A DNA stretch of 64,000 nucleotides. Source: Chloroflexota bacterium (lineage in GTDB: Bacteria; Chloroflexota; UBA6077; FW602-bin22; JAMCWG01). Below the pieces are notes generated by a model that ran no database searches, was not told where the DNA came from, and worked only from the letters and a program-made list of their open reading frames with translations. Within the stretch, counting starts at the first letter, position 1, and every line of letters starts with the position of its first letter. Where the stretch lies: positions 1 through 64,000 of the forward strand of contig JAMCWG010000116.1 in assembly GCA_023475235.1 (NCBI GenBank), given 5' to 3'. This document shows, in pieces, positions 8,636 to 18,057 of this stretch. Made by a program: the position numbers and the translations under genes.

Positions 8636-10375
8636 ATGAAAAGAGCGAAACGGCTGGCCCCCCTCATCATACTGCTTATCTGTGTGGCGGTCCTCGGCAC
8701 GTTGTTGGTGGTCCCTCCGCCTGCAGCCCGGGCGGGCGTGGGCTTCTGGTCTTCCAGCGGCCCCGCCGATATCATCGGCACTGTAGCCGTAGCTCCCGGA
8801 AACGGCCAGGTCGTCTACGCCATCGGCCAGCAGGGCTTGTGGAAGACCGCCGACGGCGGCAGTACATGGTCGCTCGCCGGCGCGGCGAAGCTCAACTCCT
8901 ACGCACCGATTGCCGTCGACCCTACTAATGCCAGCGCCCTCTACAGCGGCGGGACGGATACCCTGCGCGGCATCGTCAAGAGCACGGACGGCGGAGGTAG
9001 CTGGGCCGTCCTCCGCCCCAATGTCGATGCTACCGCCCTCGCCGTCGATCCCACCCGTCCCAACATCATCTACGCCGGCGTCGTGACCGGCGGCTCTATG
9101 CAGTTGCTCAAGAGCTTCGACAGCGGGGCAACCTGGGCGGCAGTCACCAATCAGTACGTCGCCAGCCCCGGCATTCCCTCGGTGGTCGGCATTGCGGTTG
9201 ACCCATCCCGGCCGGACACCGTTTACGCGGCCCTGCAATCGTATCACACGGGCTTTGTGCTCCGCACCGACAACGGGGGCGCGAACTGGATGACGCTCAG
9301 CACTGGCTCTATGGTGCCCCTGATGCTGCCGACCGCGCTGGCCATCTCTCCGAGCACCGGCGGTTCCTCCAGGGTCTACGTGGCGTGGGGGCTGATGGGC
9401 TCGAAGGCGCTGCTGAGGAGCTCCGACAACGGCAATACCTGGCAGAACGTGACCCCCAACCTCCCTTCGGGTGGCGCGTCCATCACCAGCCTGGTCGTGC
9501 CCGACACGAGCGCGACCGTAGTCGCCGCCATTTCCGGGGTCCTTCCCAGCACGGGAGTGCCGGGTGGCGTGTATATCTCTCTGAACGCGGGCGACTCCTG
9601 GGCGTTGCTGGCCCCGCTCGCCCAAAACCCGAACAAGCTGGCGTTGGGAGGGGATTCGCTCACCCTCCACGCCGGCACCGACAACGGCGTCTGGGAATAC
9701 ACCACGCCACCAGGTGGCCTCCAGCGCCCGGTCGACCCCAGATTTCGCAGTTACTACGACACCCACGACGGCCTGCGCGTCCTGGGCGCGCCGGTATCTT
9801 CTCCAACTATGGTCGGCAAGTATTATTCCCAGTACTTCGAAAAGGGTCGCATCGAAGACCATACGGGCGAGAGCCCCGATCCCAACTGGCAGTTCATGTA
9901 CGGCTTGCTGGTCGACGAGCTCCAGCAGGGAGGGTCGGGCCTGCCCGTGGGAGGCGACGCTTCGACCGTGACGTACGCGACCGTCAGAGGCCAGGCCGCG
10001 CCCAACCTCCGGGTGCCGCCTCCTCCCGGCTTCACCGGCGGGACGGCGTACCAGCCCGACGGGTCGATGTTCATACCCTTCACGGCAGACTTATCTCCTG
10101 CCAACGGGCACAACGTCTTCGGCCCATTCTGGGACTACATCAACCGGGGCGATCTGTTCCCGGGCGGCTGGCTGCACGACATCGGCCTGCCCATAACCGA
10201 GCCTACGGGCGCGGTAGTGGACAAGGGCAACGTTAAGGGACGGCAGATCATCATTCAGGCTTTTCAGCGCACCATCCTGACCTACGACCCGCTGAACCCT
10301 CTTGAGTGGCAGGTCGAGCGGGCCAACGTCGGCACCGATTACCGCAAGGCCTTCCCAGGCAGAGTGCCGAACTAG
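8636..10375 (+). CDS. Secreted BNR/sialidase-like propeller protein with a C-terminal Chloroflexota-type LGxPxS domain
   Basis: Signal peptide; repeated SxDGGxxW motifs; C-terminal GLRVLGAPVSSP...YYSQYFEKGRIEDHTGE. Confidence 0.7.
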   Translation: MKRAKRLAPLIILLICVAVLGTLLVVPPPAARAGVGFWSSSGPADIIGTVAVAPGNGQVVYAIGQQGLWKTADGGSTWSLAGAAKLNSYAPIAVDPTNASALYSGGTDTLRGIVKSTDGGGSWAVLRPNVDATALAVDPTRPNIIYAGVVTGGSMQLLKSFDSGATWAAVTNQYVASPGIPSVVGIAVDPSRPDTVYAALQSYHTGFVLRTDNGGANWMTLSTGSMVPLMLPTALAISPSTGGSSRVYVAWGLMGSKALLRSSDNGNTWQNVTPNLPSGGASITSLVVPDTSATVVAAISGVLPSTGVPGGVYISLNAGDSWALLAPLAQNPNKLALGGDSLTLHAGTDNGVWEYTTPPGGLQRPVDPRFRSYYDTHDGLRVLGAPVSSPTMVGKYYSQYFEKGRIEDHTGESPDPNWQFMYGLLVDELQQGGSGLPVGGDASTVTYATVRGQAAPNLRVPPPPGFTGGTAYQPDGSMFIPFTADLSPANGHNVFGPFWDYINRGDLFPGGWLHDIGLPITEPTGAVVDKGNVKGRQIIIQAFQRTILTYDPLNPLEWQVERANVGTDYRKAFPGRVPN

Positions 10376-10396
10376 CGTGTAGAAGCCTCTCACCCC

Positions 10397-10426
10397 GGGG
10401 CGGGCCGCTGTGCCCGCCCCTTTTTT
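10397..10426 (+). terminator. Rho-independent terminator
   Basis: ggggcgggc-cgctgt-gcccgcccc followed by tttttt, just after the 8636-10375 CDS. Confidence 0.85.
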
Positions 10427-10564
10427 CTATCTCGCAGCCCCTCGAGGGCACACTCCTGCGAGCCGGCTTCGTAGCTTCAGCATCTCGGATGGCATGGCAC
10501 GCTTCTTGCAGCGTAGCGAAGTGGGAGCCACGGAAGGCCCGCAGGCAACAAGAGGAGTGGGAAG

Positions 10565-10759
10565 ATGCCAAGAGTTAACCCGATCCAGCTACAGAAGTAC
10601 TTGAAGGGGATGAAGTATCCGGCCAAGAAACAGGACTTGATCGCTCGTGCCAGCCAGGAAGGCGCCGACGAAAATGTCCGCCGGACCCTCCAGCAATTGC
10701 CGGACCAGCAGTACCAGACGCCTGCCGAGGTAAGTCAGGCCGTCGGTAGGATCAAGTAA
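10565..10759 (+). CDS. DUF2795 domain protein
   Basis: MPRVNPIQLQKYLKGMKYPAKKQDLIARASQEGAD...; typical DUF2795 pattern. Confidence 0.8.
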   Translation: MPRVNPIQLQKYLKGMKYPAKKQDLIARASQEGADENVRRTLQQLPDQQYQTPAEVSQAVGRIK

Positions 10760-10870
10760 CGTCCTCAAACGCGATCTGGCCAGCGCAACCCCTACCTGGC
10801 GCGCCGGAAAGTATGGAGGCCCGATAGGGATGTGGGACGTCCGTAACGGGGCTTGGCCGGATCCCGAGTG

Positions 10871-11986
10871 TCACGCCGCAAGGTCATAGCCGGTCGGAAT
10901 GCCCTCCGCCTCGGGAGTAGCAGTCTCCGAAAGCACCTCTAGAGCCGCCGTCACCACCTCGTGCGTCGAGAACTCCAGGCACCTCATATCATCGCGGGCG
11001 CAAGTGGAGGCGTAACACGGGCTGCAGGAGACCGGCCTTTGCAGGATGCGGCTGGGCAGCCGGCGCGGCGCCCACTGAGACACAAGGTCCGTGCCCGAGA
11101 ACAGTACGACGCTCGGCGTGCGGAAGGCCTCGGCGAGATGCATCGAGCTTGTGTGGGCCGATAGCAGCAGCCGCGCCCCCCTTACCAGCACCGCCCATTC
11201 GGGGACGCTCGTCTCGCTGGCCAGCACGATGGGGCCGGTACGCATAGCTGCCGCCACCGCTTCCGTATGCCGCTGGTCGCCCTCCGCCCCGGCGAGCACG
11301 ACCGGCACGCCCGTCTCCCGGGCCAAGATGTCGGCGACAGCTCCAAACCTATTGGGGGAATATGCACGCGCCGGGCAGCTCACTCCCGGGTCCAACAAGA
11401 TGTGCGGCCGGCCGGGGTCCAGCCCCTTCTGCGCCAGCTTGCGCATCGCCGCGGCGCCGACAGTCTTCGGGATACGCAGCCGCAGGTCGCGACTGCGGAT
11501 GGCGAACCCGGCGCTTTCGAGCAGATGGAGGTTGCGCTCAGCCTGATGCACGGCGTCGTCGGGCGGAGGAACGGCCCGGCTCAGCAGGCCGCCGCCAAGC
11601 TCTTTCGATTGCCCCAGGCGCACCGGTATGCCGGCAAGATAACAGGCGTAGGCTGCCCCGTACGGTGTTTGGGAGAAGCTGGTGAAGATAAAAGCGGCAT
11701 CGAACTTCTTCTCTCGGAGGGCCCGCACGAGCTGCAGCTCCCGGTCAGCATCGAGGGGCAGCCGGTCTTCCACATCCTGCCATACGGCCCGCCAGGCGAT
11801 GACATCATCGACCTCGGGCAGCATCTCCGCCGCCGCGGCGCCTGCGGGGCTGGCCAGGAGCGTCACCCTGACGCCAGGTAGATTCTCCTTAATGGCGCGG
11901 AGGGCCGGAGAAAGCATGACCACATCGCCAACGCTATCGAGCCGGGCTACCACCAGGTTCCTTATGTACTGCCAGGGCTGGTTCAT
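10871..11986 (-). CDS. Glycosyltransferase family 9 (heptosyltransferase-like)
   Basis: NLVVARLDSVGDVVMLSPALRAIKENLPGVRVTLLAS; LLDPGVSCPARAYSPNRFG; ATGA overlap with the upstream gene. Confidence 0.8.
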   Translation of the reverse strand: MNQPWQYIRNLVVARLDSVGDVVMLSPALRAIKENLPGVRVTLLASPAGAAAAEMLPEVDDVIAWRAVWQDVEDRLPLDADRELQLVRALREKKFDAAFIFTSFSQTPYGAAYACYLAGIPVRLGQSKELGGGLLSRAVPPPDDAVHQAERNLHLLESAGFAIRSRDLRLRIPKTVGAAAMRKLAQKGLDPGRPHILLDPGVSCPARAYSPNRFGAVADILARETGVPVVLAGAEGDQRHTEAVAAAMRTGPIVLASETSVPEWAVLVRGARLLLSAHTSSMHLAEAFRTPSVVLFSGTDLVSQWAPRRLPSRILQRPVSCSPCYASTCARDDMRCLEFSTHEVVTAALEVLSETATPEAEGIPTGYDLAA

Positions 11987-13062
11987 TGCAGCCTCCGCTC
12001 GGCCAGCAGCTCTTCCGCGGCAGAAACCACTGCCTCCGGCGTCACCTGGCGTAAGCAGGCGTGGTCGGTAGGGCAGATTCGGCTCTGGCAGAAGGCACAC
12101 GGCACTTGATGGTATAGCAGCCGGTGAGGGACCCGCCACGGTCCCCACTGCTCAGGCGGGCTGGTCAACGCAAAGAGGACGACCTCCGGCGTTTTCAGGG
12201 CAGCGGCCAGATGCTGCGGGCCGGTGTTGTTTGTGATGACGATATCGGCCACGGCCACCAGCCCCGCGAACCCCCGGAATGTGCTGCGGCCGACCCAGTT
12301 GAGCGAGGGGCGGGTCATCCGCTGCTGGATACGCTGGACAAGGCCTGCCTCACTCGATGATCCGGTGAAGACAATCTGACAACCGAGCCGCCTGTCCAGC
12401 AGATCGGCGATCTCGGCATAGCCATCCCAGGGGTAAGTACGAGCGGGCGTGTTGCAGCCGGGGTGGATGACGGCGAGGGGTTGCTCGGACCGCATCCCCT
12501 CGCTCGCCAGCCGGTCCAGCACCGAAGCCCTCAACTGCGTGTCCACCTTGAGCACGAGATCATCGGAGCGGCTATGGAAGCCCACCGTCCCGACCAGGTC
12601 GAGGGCTCGCTGCACCTCGTGCACGATGGGCAGCGGCGGTGGCCGGTGGCAGGTCGTGAGCAACGAGCCGGACCGGTCGGTGGAGATGGCCAATCGCAGC
12701 GGGACGTCGGCCACATAGCACATATAGGCGGCTGGCAGGGGACTCTGCCAGGAGCTGGTGAAGATGACGGCCCCGTCGAAGCGTTGGGCCCTGATCCGAG
12801 CGATCATCTCCTGCTCGCGCTGGCTATCCTGAGGGAGGCACTGCCACACATCCATCCAGGGCGCTTCATATACGATGACGTCGTCGATGTCGGGGTCGAG
12901 CTCCGCTACTTGGGCGCCGGCAGCACTGGCCAGCAGCGTTACCTTAACGCCGGGCAGTGTCTCTTTGATTGCCCGAATCGCCGGTGTGGACAGCAGGACA
13001 TCGCCGAAGTTGTCCAGGCGAACAACCAGCACATTCTTGACTTCAAGCCATCGCTGATCCAA
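11983..13062 (-). CDS. Glycosyltransferase family 9 (heptosyltransferase-like), paralogue
   Basis: NVLVVRLDNFGDVLLSTPAIRAIKETLPGVKVTLLAS; start uncertain (TTG at 13062 after GAGGAG; ORF open to 13146). Confidence 0.8.
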   Translation of the reverse strand: MDQRWLEVKNVLVVRLDNFGDVLLSTPAIRAIKETLPGVKVTLLASAAGAQVAELDPDIDDVIVYEAPWMDVWQCLPQDSQREQEMIARIRAQRFDGAVIFTSSWQSPLPAAYMCYVADVPLRLAISTDRSGSLLTTCHRPPPLPIVHEVQRALDLVGTVGFHSRSDDLVLKVDTQLRASVLDRLASEGMRSEQPLAVIHPGCNTPARTYPWDGYAEIADLLDRRLGCQIVFTGSSSEAGLVQRIQQRMTRPSLNWVGRSTFRGFAGLVAVADIVITNNTGPQHLAAALKTPEVVLFALTSPPEQWGPWRVPHRLLYHQVPCAFCQSRICPTDHACLRQVTPEAVVSAAEELLAERRLQ

Positions 13063-13293
13063 CTCAAGCTCCTCAGCGCCGTGCAACACCGCGCACAACA
13101 GACCAGCGCCAGCCGGTGACGCCCAAATCCACCACATATAGTGCAAGTTTTATGCCACGGAAGCCCGAAAACCCGAAGATAGAGGGGCAATTCTAGAAGC
13201 AATATGCTGATTGCGGGCAGGAAAGCACCTGCCTTGCCCCCACCCGGCGCAGGCTGTAAGATAGCGCTGCTCGACAAACCATAGGAGGAATCG

Positions 13294-14979
13294 TTGCGAA
13301 CACCCCTTTCCCTGTTCACTTTGGCGGCAGTCCTGCTGCCCCTGCTCGGGGCCTGCGCCGCGGCTACGCCCACGGCAACACCCCTCCGGCCTGCCGCGGC
13401 ACCCACCGCTGCGCCAACGGTTACGCCCAGGCCAGCAGTGCCAACTCCTACCGCTGTCCCTACGGCCCCGGCCGCAACCCCGACGCCGGCGCCCAAAGTC
13501 CAGCGCGGCGGAACGATAACGCTGGTGGAGACGCGGCCATACTCCACGATGGACCCTCACGAAGCATCTACCAGCCTGCCGGGGGCTTTCCTGCTCTTCG
13601 ACGGGCTCATGAATTTCGAGCGAGACGCGAAGACCGGCGAGTGGGGACCGAAGGCCGAGCTGGCCGAGACATGGACGATGCCCGATCCGAAGACCATCGT
13701 CTTCAAGCTGCGCAGGGACGTGAAATTCCACGACGGCAGCCCGTGGAACGCCGAGGTCGCCAAATGGAACATCGACCGGTGGCTCAACGACCCCAAGTAT
13801 TACCAGAAAGCCTACATCGAATCGATCGCCGGCGCAGACGTCATCGACGAATACACGCTCAAAGTAAACCTGAAGCGGCCTTCGGCCTCCACGCTGGTGT
13901 TGCTAGGGCGCGCTGCCGAGCACAGCGGCTTCAGCATGATGTCCCAGGAATCCTTCGAGAAGCTGGGCTACGAAAAGACGCAGTCAACCGCCGTCGGCAC
14001 CGGCCCGATGGAGTTCGAGCAGTGGCTTCGGGATGACCGGCTCATACTGAAGCGGAACCCTAACTACTGGAAGATGGGCGAGGATGGCCGGCCACTGCCC
14101 TACATTGATCGTTATATCGAGCGCACCATCCTGGACCCGGCGGTGGCGTTGATCGAGCTTAAGGCCGGCAACGCACAGATTATGAAGGAGGCGGAGCCGA
14201 GGGATGCGGCTTCGATCAAGGCAAGTCCCGACCTGGTCCACGACGAGCTGCCCTGGGCAGCCACCCTCCATTTCAACACCGTTTTCAGCTTCAGTGGCGG
14301 CATCTTTTCCAAAGACTTGAAGCTGCGCCAGGCTGCGCAGTACGCGATCGATCGCGAGTCGCTGGCCAGGGCTATGGGATTCGGTATCGCCAGGGCCCAT
14401 TACTACCCGTGGTGGGGCGAGGGCATGCTGGGCTATGACGAAAAGAACCCCCGGTACGATTTCCAGCCCGAGAGGGCGGCCCAATTGCTGAAGGCTGCCG
14501 GCTACCCCAACGGGATTGACATCACCCTGTCGGTGATCGCTCGCCAGCCGGAGCAGCGCATCGGCGAGATCGTCCAGAATATGTGGAACAAGGTAGGCAT
14601 TCGCACGACCATCGACAGTATGGACCGGCTGGTGTGGAATACCAAGATGCGCGGGCAGGACTACGACGCCGGCCTCTACCGCGGGAACACATATCCCGAC
14701 GCGGACTTGGCCAAGCGGGCGCTGTTATCGGATGCCGGATCGAACTTCTCCGGGGCAAAGATTCCCGAGCTGGACAAGTGCATGGCCGAGGGAGATGCCG
14801 AGTACGACCGGGCCAAGCGAAGCGAGATATACAAGCGCTGCCAGAAGATCATCTATGAGAATGCCTATCTTGCCGTCGGCTACAGCGTGCCGATGAACTA
14901 TGTGTACCGCAAGGACCTCAAGGGCGTTGCGTATAGCTGGACAACGGTAGACCTGAGGTCGGCGTGGCTGCAGCGCTGA
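13294..14979 (+). CDS. ABC transporter substrate-binding lipoprotein, peptide type (SBP_bac_5)
   Basis: TTG start after aggagg; lipobox LLGACAAA; GGTITLVETRPYSTMDPHEAS..; VVFKLRRDVKFHDGSPWNAEV. Confidence 0.85.
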   Translation: MRTPLSLFTLAAVLLPLLGACAAATPTATPLRPAAAPTAAPTVTPRPAVPTPTAVPTAPAATPTPAPKVQRGGTITLVETRPYSTMDPHEASTSLPGAFLLFDGLMNFERDAKTGEWGPKAELAETWTMPDPKTIVFKLRRDVKFHDGSPWNAEVAKWNIDRWLNDPKYYQKAYIESIAGADVIDEYTLKVNLKRPSASTLVLLGRAAEHSGFSMMSQESFEKLGYEKTQSTAVGTGPMEFEQWLRDDRLILKRNPNYWKMGEDGRPLPYIDRYIERTILDPAVALIELKAGNAQIMKEAEPRDAASIKASPDLVHDELPWAATLHFNTVFSFSGGIFSKDLKLRQAAQYAIDRESLARAMGFGIARAHYYPWWGEGMLGYDEKNPRYDFQPERAAQLLKAAGYPNGIDITLSVIARQPEQRIGEIVQNMWNKVGIRTTIDSMDRLVWNTKMRGQDYDAGLYRGNTYPDADLAKRALLSDAGSNFSGAKIPELDKCMAEGDAEYDRAKRSEIYKRCQKIIYENAYLAVGYSVPMNYVYRKDLKGVAYSWTTVDLRSAWLQR

Positions 14980-15182
14980 CCCCGCTTCTTCACGACGGGC
15001 ATCCCCACGGGCTGGCTGTGCCAACAGACAGGGATATGCGCCGGTAGCCGTTCACGGTGCGCCGCTCTCTCAGACAGAAGACATCTTTGGCCGAGTTGTA
15101 GGGCTTAGGCAAGCTGAATGGCCGGAATAGGTCGCCAGACTCGCCTGTGTGTCCAATTGATCTCCGAGGCGACTCTCGCCAG

Positions 15183-15220
15183 AGGCGAGTCGCCTGCGGA
15201 GACTGGCGAGCGACTCGCCT
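15183..15220. repeat. 11-bp perfect inverted repeat aggcgagtcgc/gcgactcgcct
   Basis: Arms 15183-15193 and 15210-15220. Confidence 0.7.
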
Positions 15221-15270
15221 TTGAGCTTGTGATTTTTTCGATTTGCGGCCGACAAACTGGCTCGCACAGC

Positions 15271-15290
15271 GAAGCATGTTGAAGCATGTT
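15271..15290. repeat. Tandem duplication of gaagcatgtt
   Basis: Two perfect 10-bp copies next to the truncated transposase. Confidence 0.8.
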
Positions 15291-15331
15291 ACTGGGGCGC
15301 AGCCGTTTTCAGCGGCCCAAAACCAATTAAA

Positions 15332-16285
15332 TCACAGCCTCTTTGGCGAGAAGTTGGTGTAGTCCTCGATCAGCCGGTAAAGCTGCTGCATCAGCGTGTA
15401 GGCCTGCCTGGTGCAATACCGATCGTAGCCCACCTGCCGGCGTACCATCGACCAGTTCTTCTGCTCCACATAGGCCTGGTCGTTCTTCCGGTAGGACCTG
15501 CCGCGGGTGAAGTGGATGCCCTCTCGTTGGCAGTAAGGGAATATCACCCGGTTCAGGAACTCTCCACCGTTGTCGGTGTGCAATTCCCGCAGCGCAAACG
15601 GTAAGCCCCTACGTATCTTGTGAATGCCTGCCCCTACCCAGCCGGTGCGTACATCTACGGCCATCAGGGAGTTGATGTAGAAGCCCTCTGTGCTTTGCCC
15701 ACAATGGGCCAACAGGTCGGCCTGCACCGAGCCTGGTTGCACTCCCTCCCAGTCTTCGAAGGTTCGAATGGGCACCTGGTCCTTGATGGCATTGCTAGAC
15801 AAACTCTGAGTGTAAGGCCGGCGCAAGGACTGCATATGGTAGGGCTTCAGCAGCCGGTCGATGGTAGAGGGACTAACTCGCAACAACTGCTCTCTTACCT
15901 CCGGTGCCAACCTGAGCTCGCCGTGTTGCTCCAGCGTGGGGACGATCTGGGCCAGGAACGGGGCCAGGCGCTTAGAGCAAATGCCATCGGCAGCCTCCCA
16001 AGCGATCTTCAAGGCTTGGACTACTGCCGGACCATATACCGGCTGTGGCTTCTTCTTGACGCAGCCGGCACCAACAGGACAGTGGCGCAGCAAACGAATA
16101 GCGGCCTTGTGATGATATCCAGTGGTCTGGCAGAACTCGGCTAGTATCACCGCTTTCGCCTTTCGGTCTGACACCTGGTAGCGTGGGCGCAGGGTCGCTG
16201 CATACTCGTGAATACTCTTGCGGGTCACATTGCCTCCCAGTTCGGTAACACTTCATTTGAGGCAACTATACCCCGTTCGGTAACA
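15332..16285 (-). mobile_element. Degraded ISNCY-like IS: integrase-catalytic-domain transposase, 3' truncated, with left terminus at ~16285
   Basis: ORF 15332-16228 has RPRYQVSDRKAKAVILAEFCQTTGYHHKAAIRLL, LHTDNGGEFLN, RSYRKNDQAYVEQKNWSMVRRQVGYDRY; ends prematurely at DYTNFSPKRL. Direct repeats gttcggtaaca at 16240-16250 and 16275-16285. Confidence 0.75.
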
Positions 16286-16309
16286 GTTATCGTAAGTCAG
16301 ATCGTTTTC

Positions 16310-16338
16310 TTGACAACCAATTGGGCTAAGTATAGAAT
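16310..16338 (+). promoter_or_regulatory. Sigma70-type promoter TTGACA-N17-TAGAAT
   Basis: ttgaca 16310-16315, spacer 17, tagaat 16333-16338; upstream of the HpcH-like gene. Confidence 0.6.
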
Positions 16339-16468
16339 GATGGCCGCGCGGCTAGTGATGCTCCCCGCGTCGCCTACGCCGCCGGCTATGCTGGTCACAC
16401 GCCAGGCGGGCCGATCCAACGGAGGCGGCCGACGTCTGGACAAACGTATAACACGAGGAGGTAGACTG

Positions 16469-17404
16469 GTGGCAGTCGATTATGTACCGTCAAGCATTAT
16501 GCCTGCTGTACTCCGATCGGTAATGTACACCCCGGGCAGCAACCCACAACTATTGGAAAAGGCCCGCTTTTTCACGGCTGACGTCGTGGTTGTTGACCTG
16601 GAGGACTCGGTTGCCCCGGCCGAGAAGCTTAATGCCCGAGAAATCGCCAAGGAATGGATCCCCAGAGTAGCCGACAGCGGCGGCGACGTCTATGTGCGTG
16701 TCAATGGGCTGGATACCGGCCTGCTGCACGGCGACCTCGAAGCAGTTGTCCAGCCAGCACTGAACGGCATCGTCTTCCCCAAGGCCGAAGGCCCGGATGA
16801 CATCGCCTACGTAGATAAGAAGCTGACCGAGCTCGAGATGCTGCGCGGTCTTCCCGTAGGTCATACGAAGATCCAGTGCATCGTCGAAACCGGTAAGGGC
16901 GTCTGGAACGCCTACTGGACGGGCACCGCCAACTATCGCATCAATTCCCTGGTATTCGGCGCCGTCGACTACACCCGCGATATGCGCGTCACCCTGACCA
17001 AGGAGGCCGACGAGCAGTATTTCGCCCGCTCTCAGGTCGCCGTGGCCGCCCGCGGCGCCCACGTTGTGGCCATCGATCCGCCGTGGGCCTTCTTCACCGA
17101 CGTGGAAGGCTTCATCAAGGACTGCGACAAGGGACGGCAGATGGGCTACGAGGGGCGGATGCTGATCCATCCCAACCAGATCGAGCCTTCCCACAAGCAC
17201 TACGCCCCGCCGGAAGACCGCGTCGCACTGGCCCGCGAGCAGATCGCGGCCTTCGAAGAGGGAATGCGACAGGGCAAAGGCTCCGTGCCTCTCAAGGGCG
17301 GAATGGTGGACTACCCCGTGTACCGCGCCGCTCGCGACCTGATGGACAAGGTCGAGCGCATCGCCGCCAAAGACCGGGAGAAGGCGGCCAAGCGAAAGGT
17401 CTAA
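16469..17404 (+). CDS. HpcH/HpaI aldolase / citrate lyase beta-like protein
   Basis: RSVMYTPGSNPQLLEKARFFTADVVVVDLEDSVAPAEK; IHPNQIE; GTG start after gaggagg. Confidence 0.85.
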   Translation: MAVDYVPSSIMPAVLRSVMYTPGSNPQLLEKARFFTADVVVVDLEDSVAPAEKLNAREIAKEWIPRVADSGGDVYVRVNGLDTGLLHGDLEAVVQPALNGIVFPKAEGPDDIAYVDKKLTELEMLRGLPVGHTKIQCIVETGKGVWNAYWTGTANYRINSLVFGAVDYTRDMRVTLTKEADEQYFARSQVAVAARGAHVVAIDPPWAFFTDVEGFIKDCDKGRQMGYEGRMLIHPNQIEPSHKHYAPPEDRVALAREQIAAFEEGMRQGKGSVPLKGGMVDYPVYRAARDLMDKVERIAAKDREKAAKRKV

Positions 17405-17509
17405 GCGCAAGTTCGGCGTCCGGGATTGTCCCGTAGCCGGGCGGGTATACCTGCTCCTCCGGCCGACGGCCCATACTCAGGGGGAACATCGGAGCCGAAA
17501 ATGGGAGAT

Positions 17510-17548
17510 ATGGCCTGCGAGTTGCACTCGCAGGCCATTTTTGTTTTT
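17510..17548 (+). terminator. Strong Rho-independent terminator
   Basis: 13-bp perfect stem atggcctgcgagt-tgc-actcgcaggccat followed by ttttgttttt. Confidence 0.9.
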
Positions 17549-17694
17549 AGGAGATTCAGGGGCGTCGATGGCCTCGCTCGAATCCGGCTTGGAGAGCGGC
17601 AGCGATCACCAAGAGGCAGGATGCACTGCTGCCCGGTGTCGCGAGCTCAATCGGGCGCCACGCGGTCGCCGCCGTGCCGGGCTTTCCAGGTCGA

Positions 17695-18057
17695 TCACTC
17701 CACCCCCGGACGTCTCGATGGCACGCCGACCACCCTATCCAGGTTGATAGAGAACATAATCCCGTTGTTCGGCCCGGCGAGGTCGCCGGTTATCCGCTGG
17801 GTCGCTTCCATTAGCCCTTCCACCAGCTCGGCGGGCACGACGGTGAACATCAATTTGCCGAGCGCCTCACCACCGCTCATGATCTCGTCGAGCGACGGCA
17901 ATAACGGACAATCGTCCCGGCTCAGGCGGTCCAGGCAGGCTTGGGCCCCAGTAGCGTCAAGTATCGTCGCCCCCGAGGCCCCAGCCTTTCGCCAGGCTTC
18001 GACGATCCCGGTCACACGCCCTATGTCCTGGAGGACCAGCACCACCACACTAAACAT
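17695..18057 (-). CDS. PII-like (P-II family) regulatory protein
   Basis: MFSVVVLVLQDIGRVTGIVEAWRKAGASGATILDATG...; overlaps the antiporter stop by a few bases. Confidence 0.6.
   Translation of the reverse strand: MFSVVVLVLQDIGRVTGIVEAWRKAGASGATILDATGAQACLDRLSRDDCPLLPSLDEIMSGGEALGKLMFTVVPAELVEGLMEATQRITGDLAGPNNGIMFSINLDRVVGVPSRRPGVE

Noticed and set aside
13294-14979. Complete oligopeptide ABC transporter operon
   Set aside because: Only the substrate-binding protein is present; flanking genes are GT9 and a degraded IS, with no permease or ATPase genes in the window.
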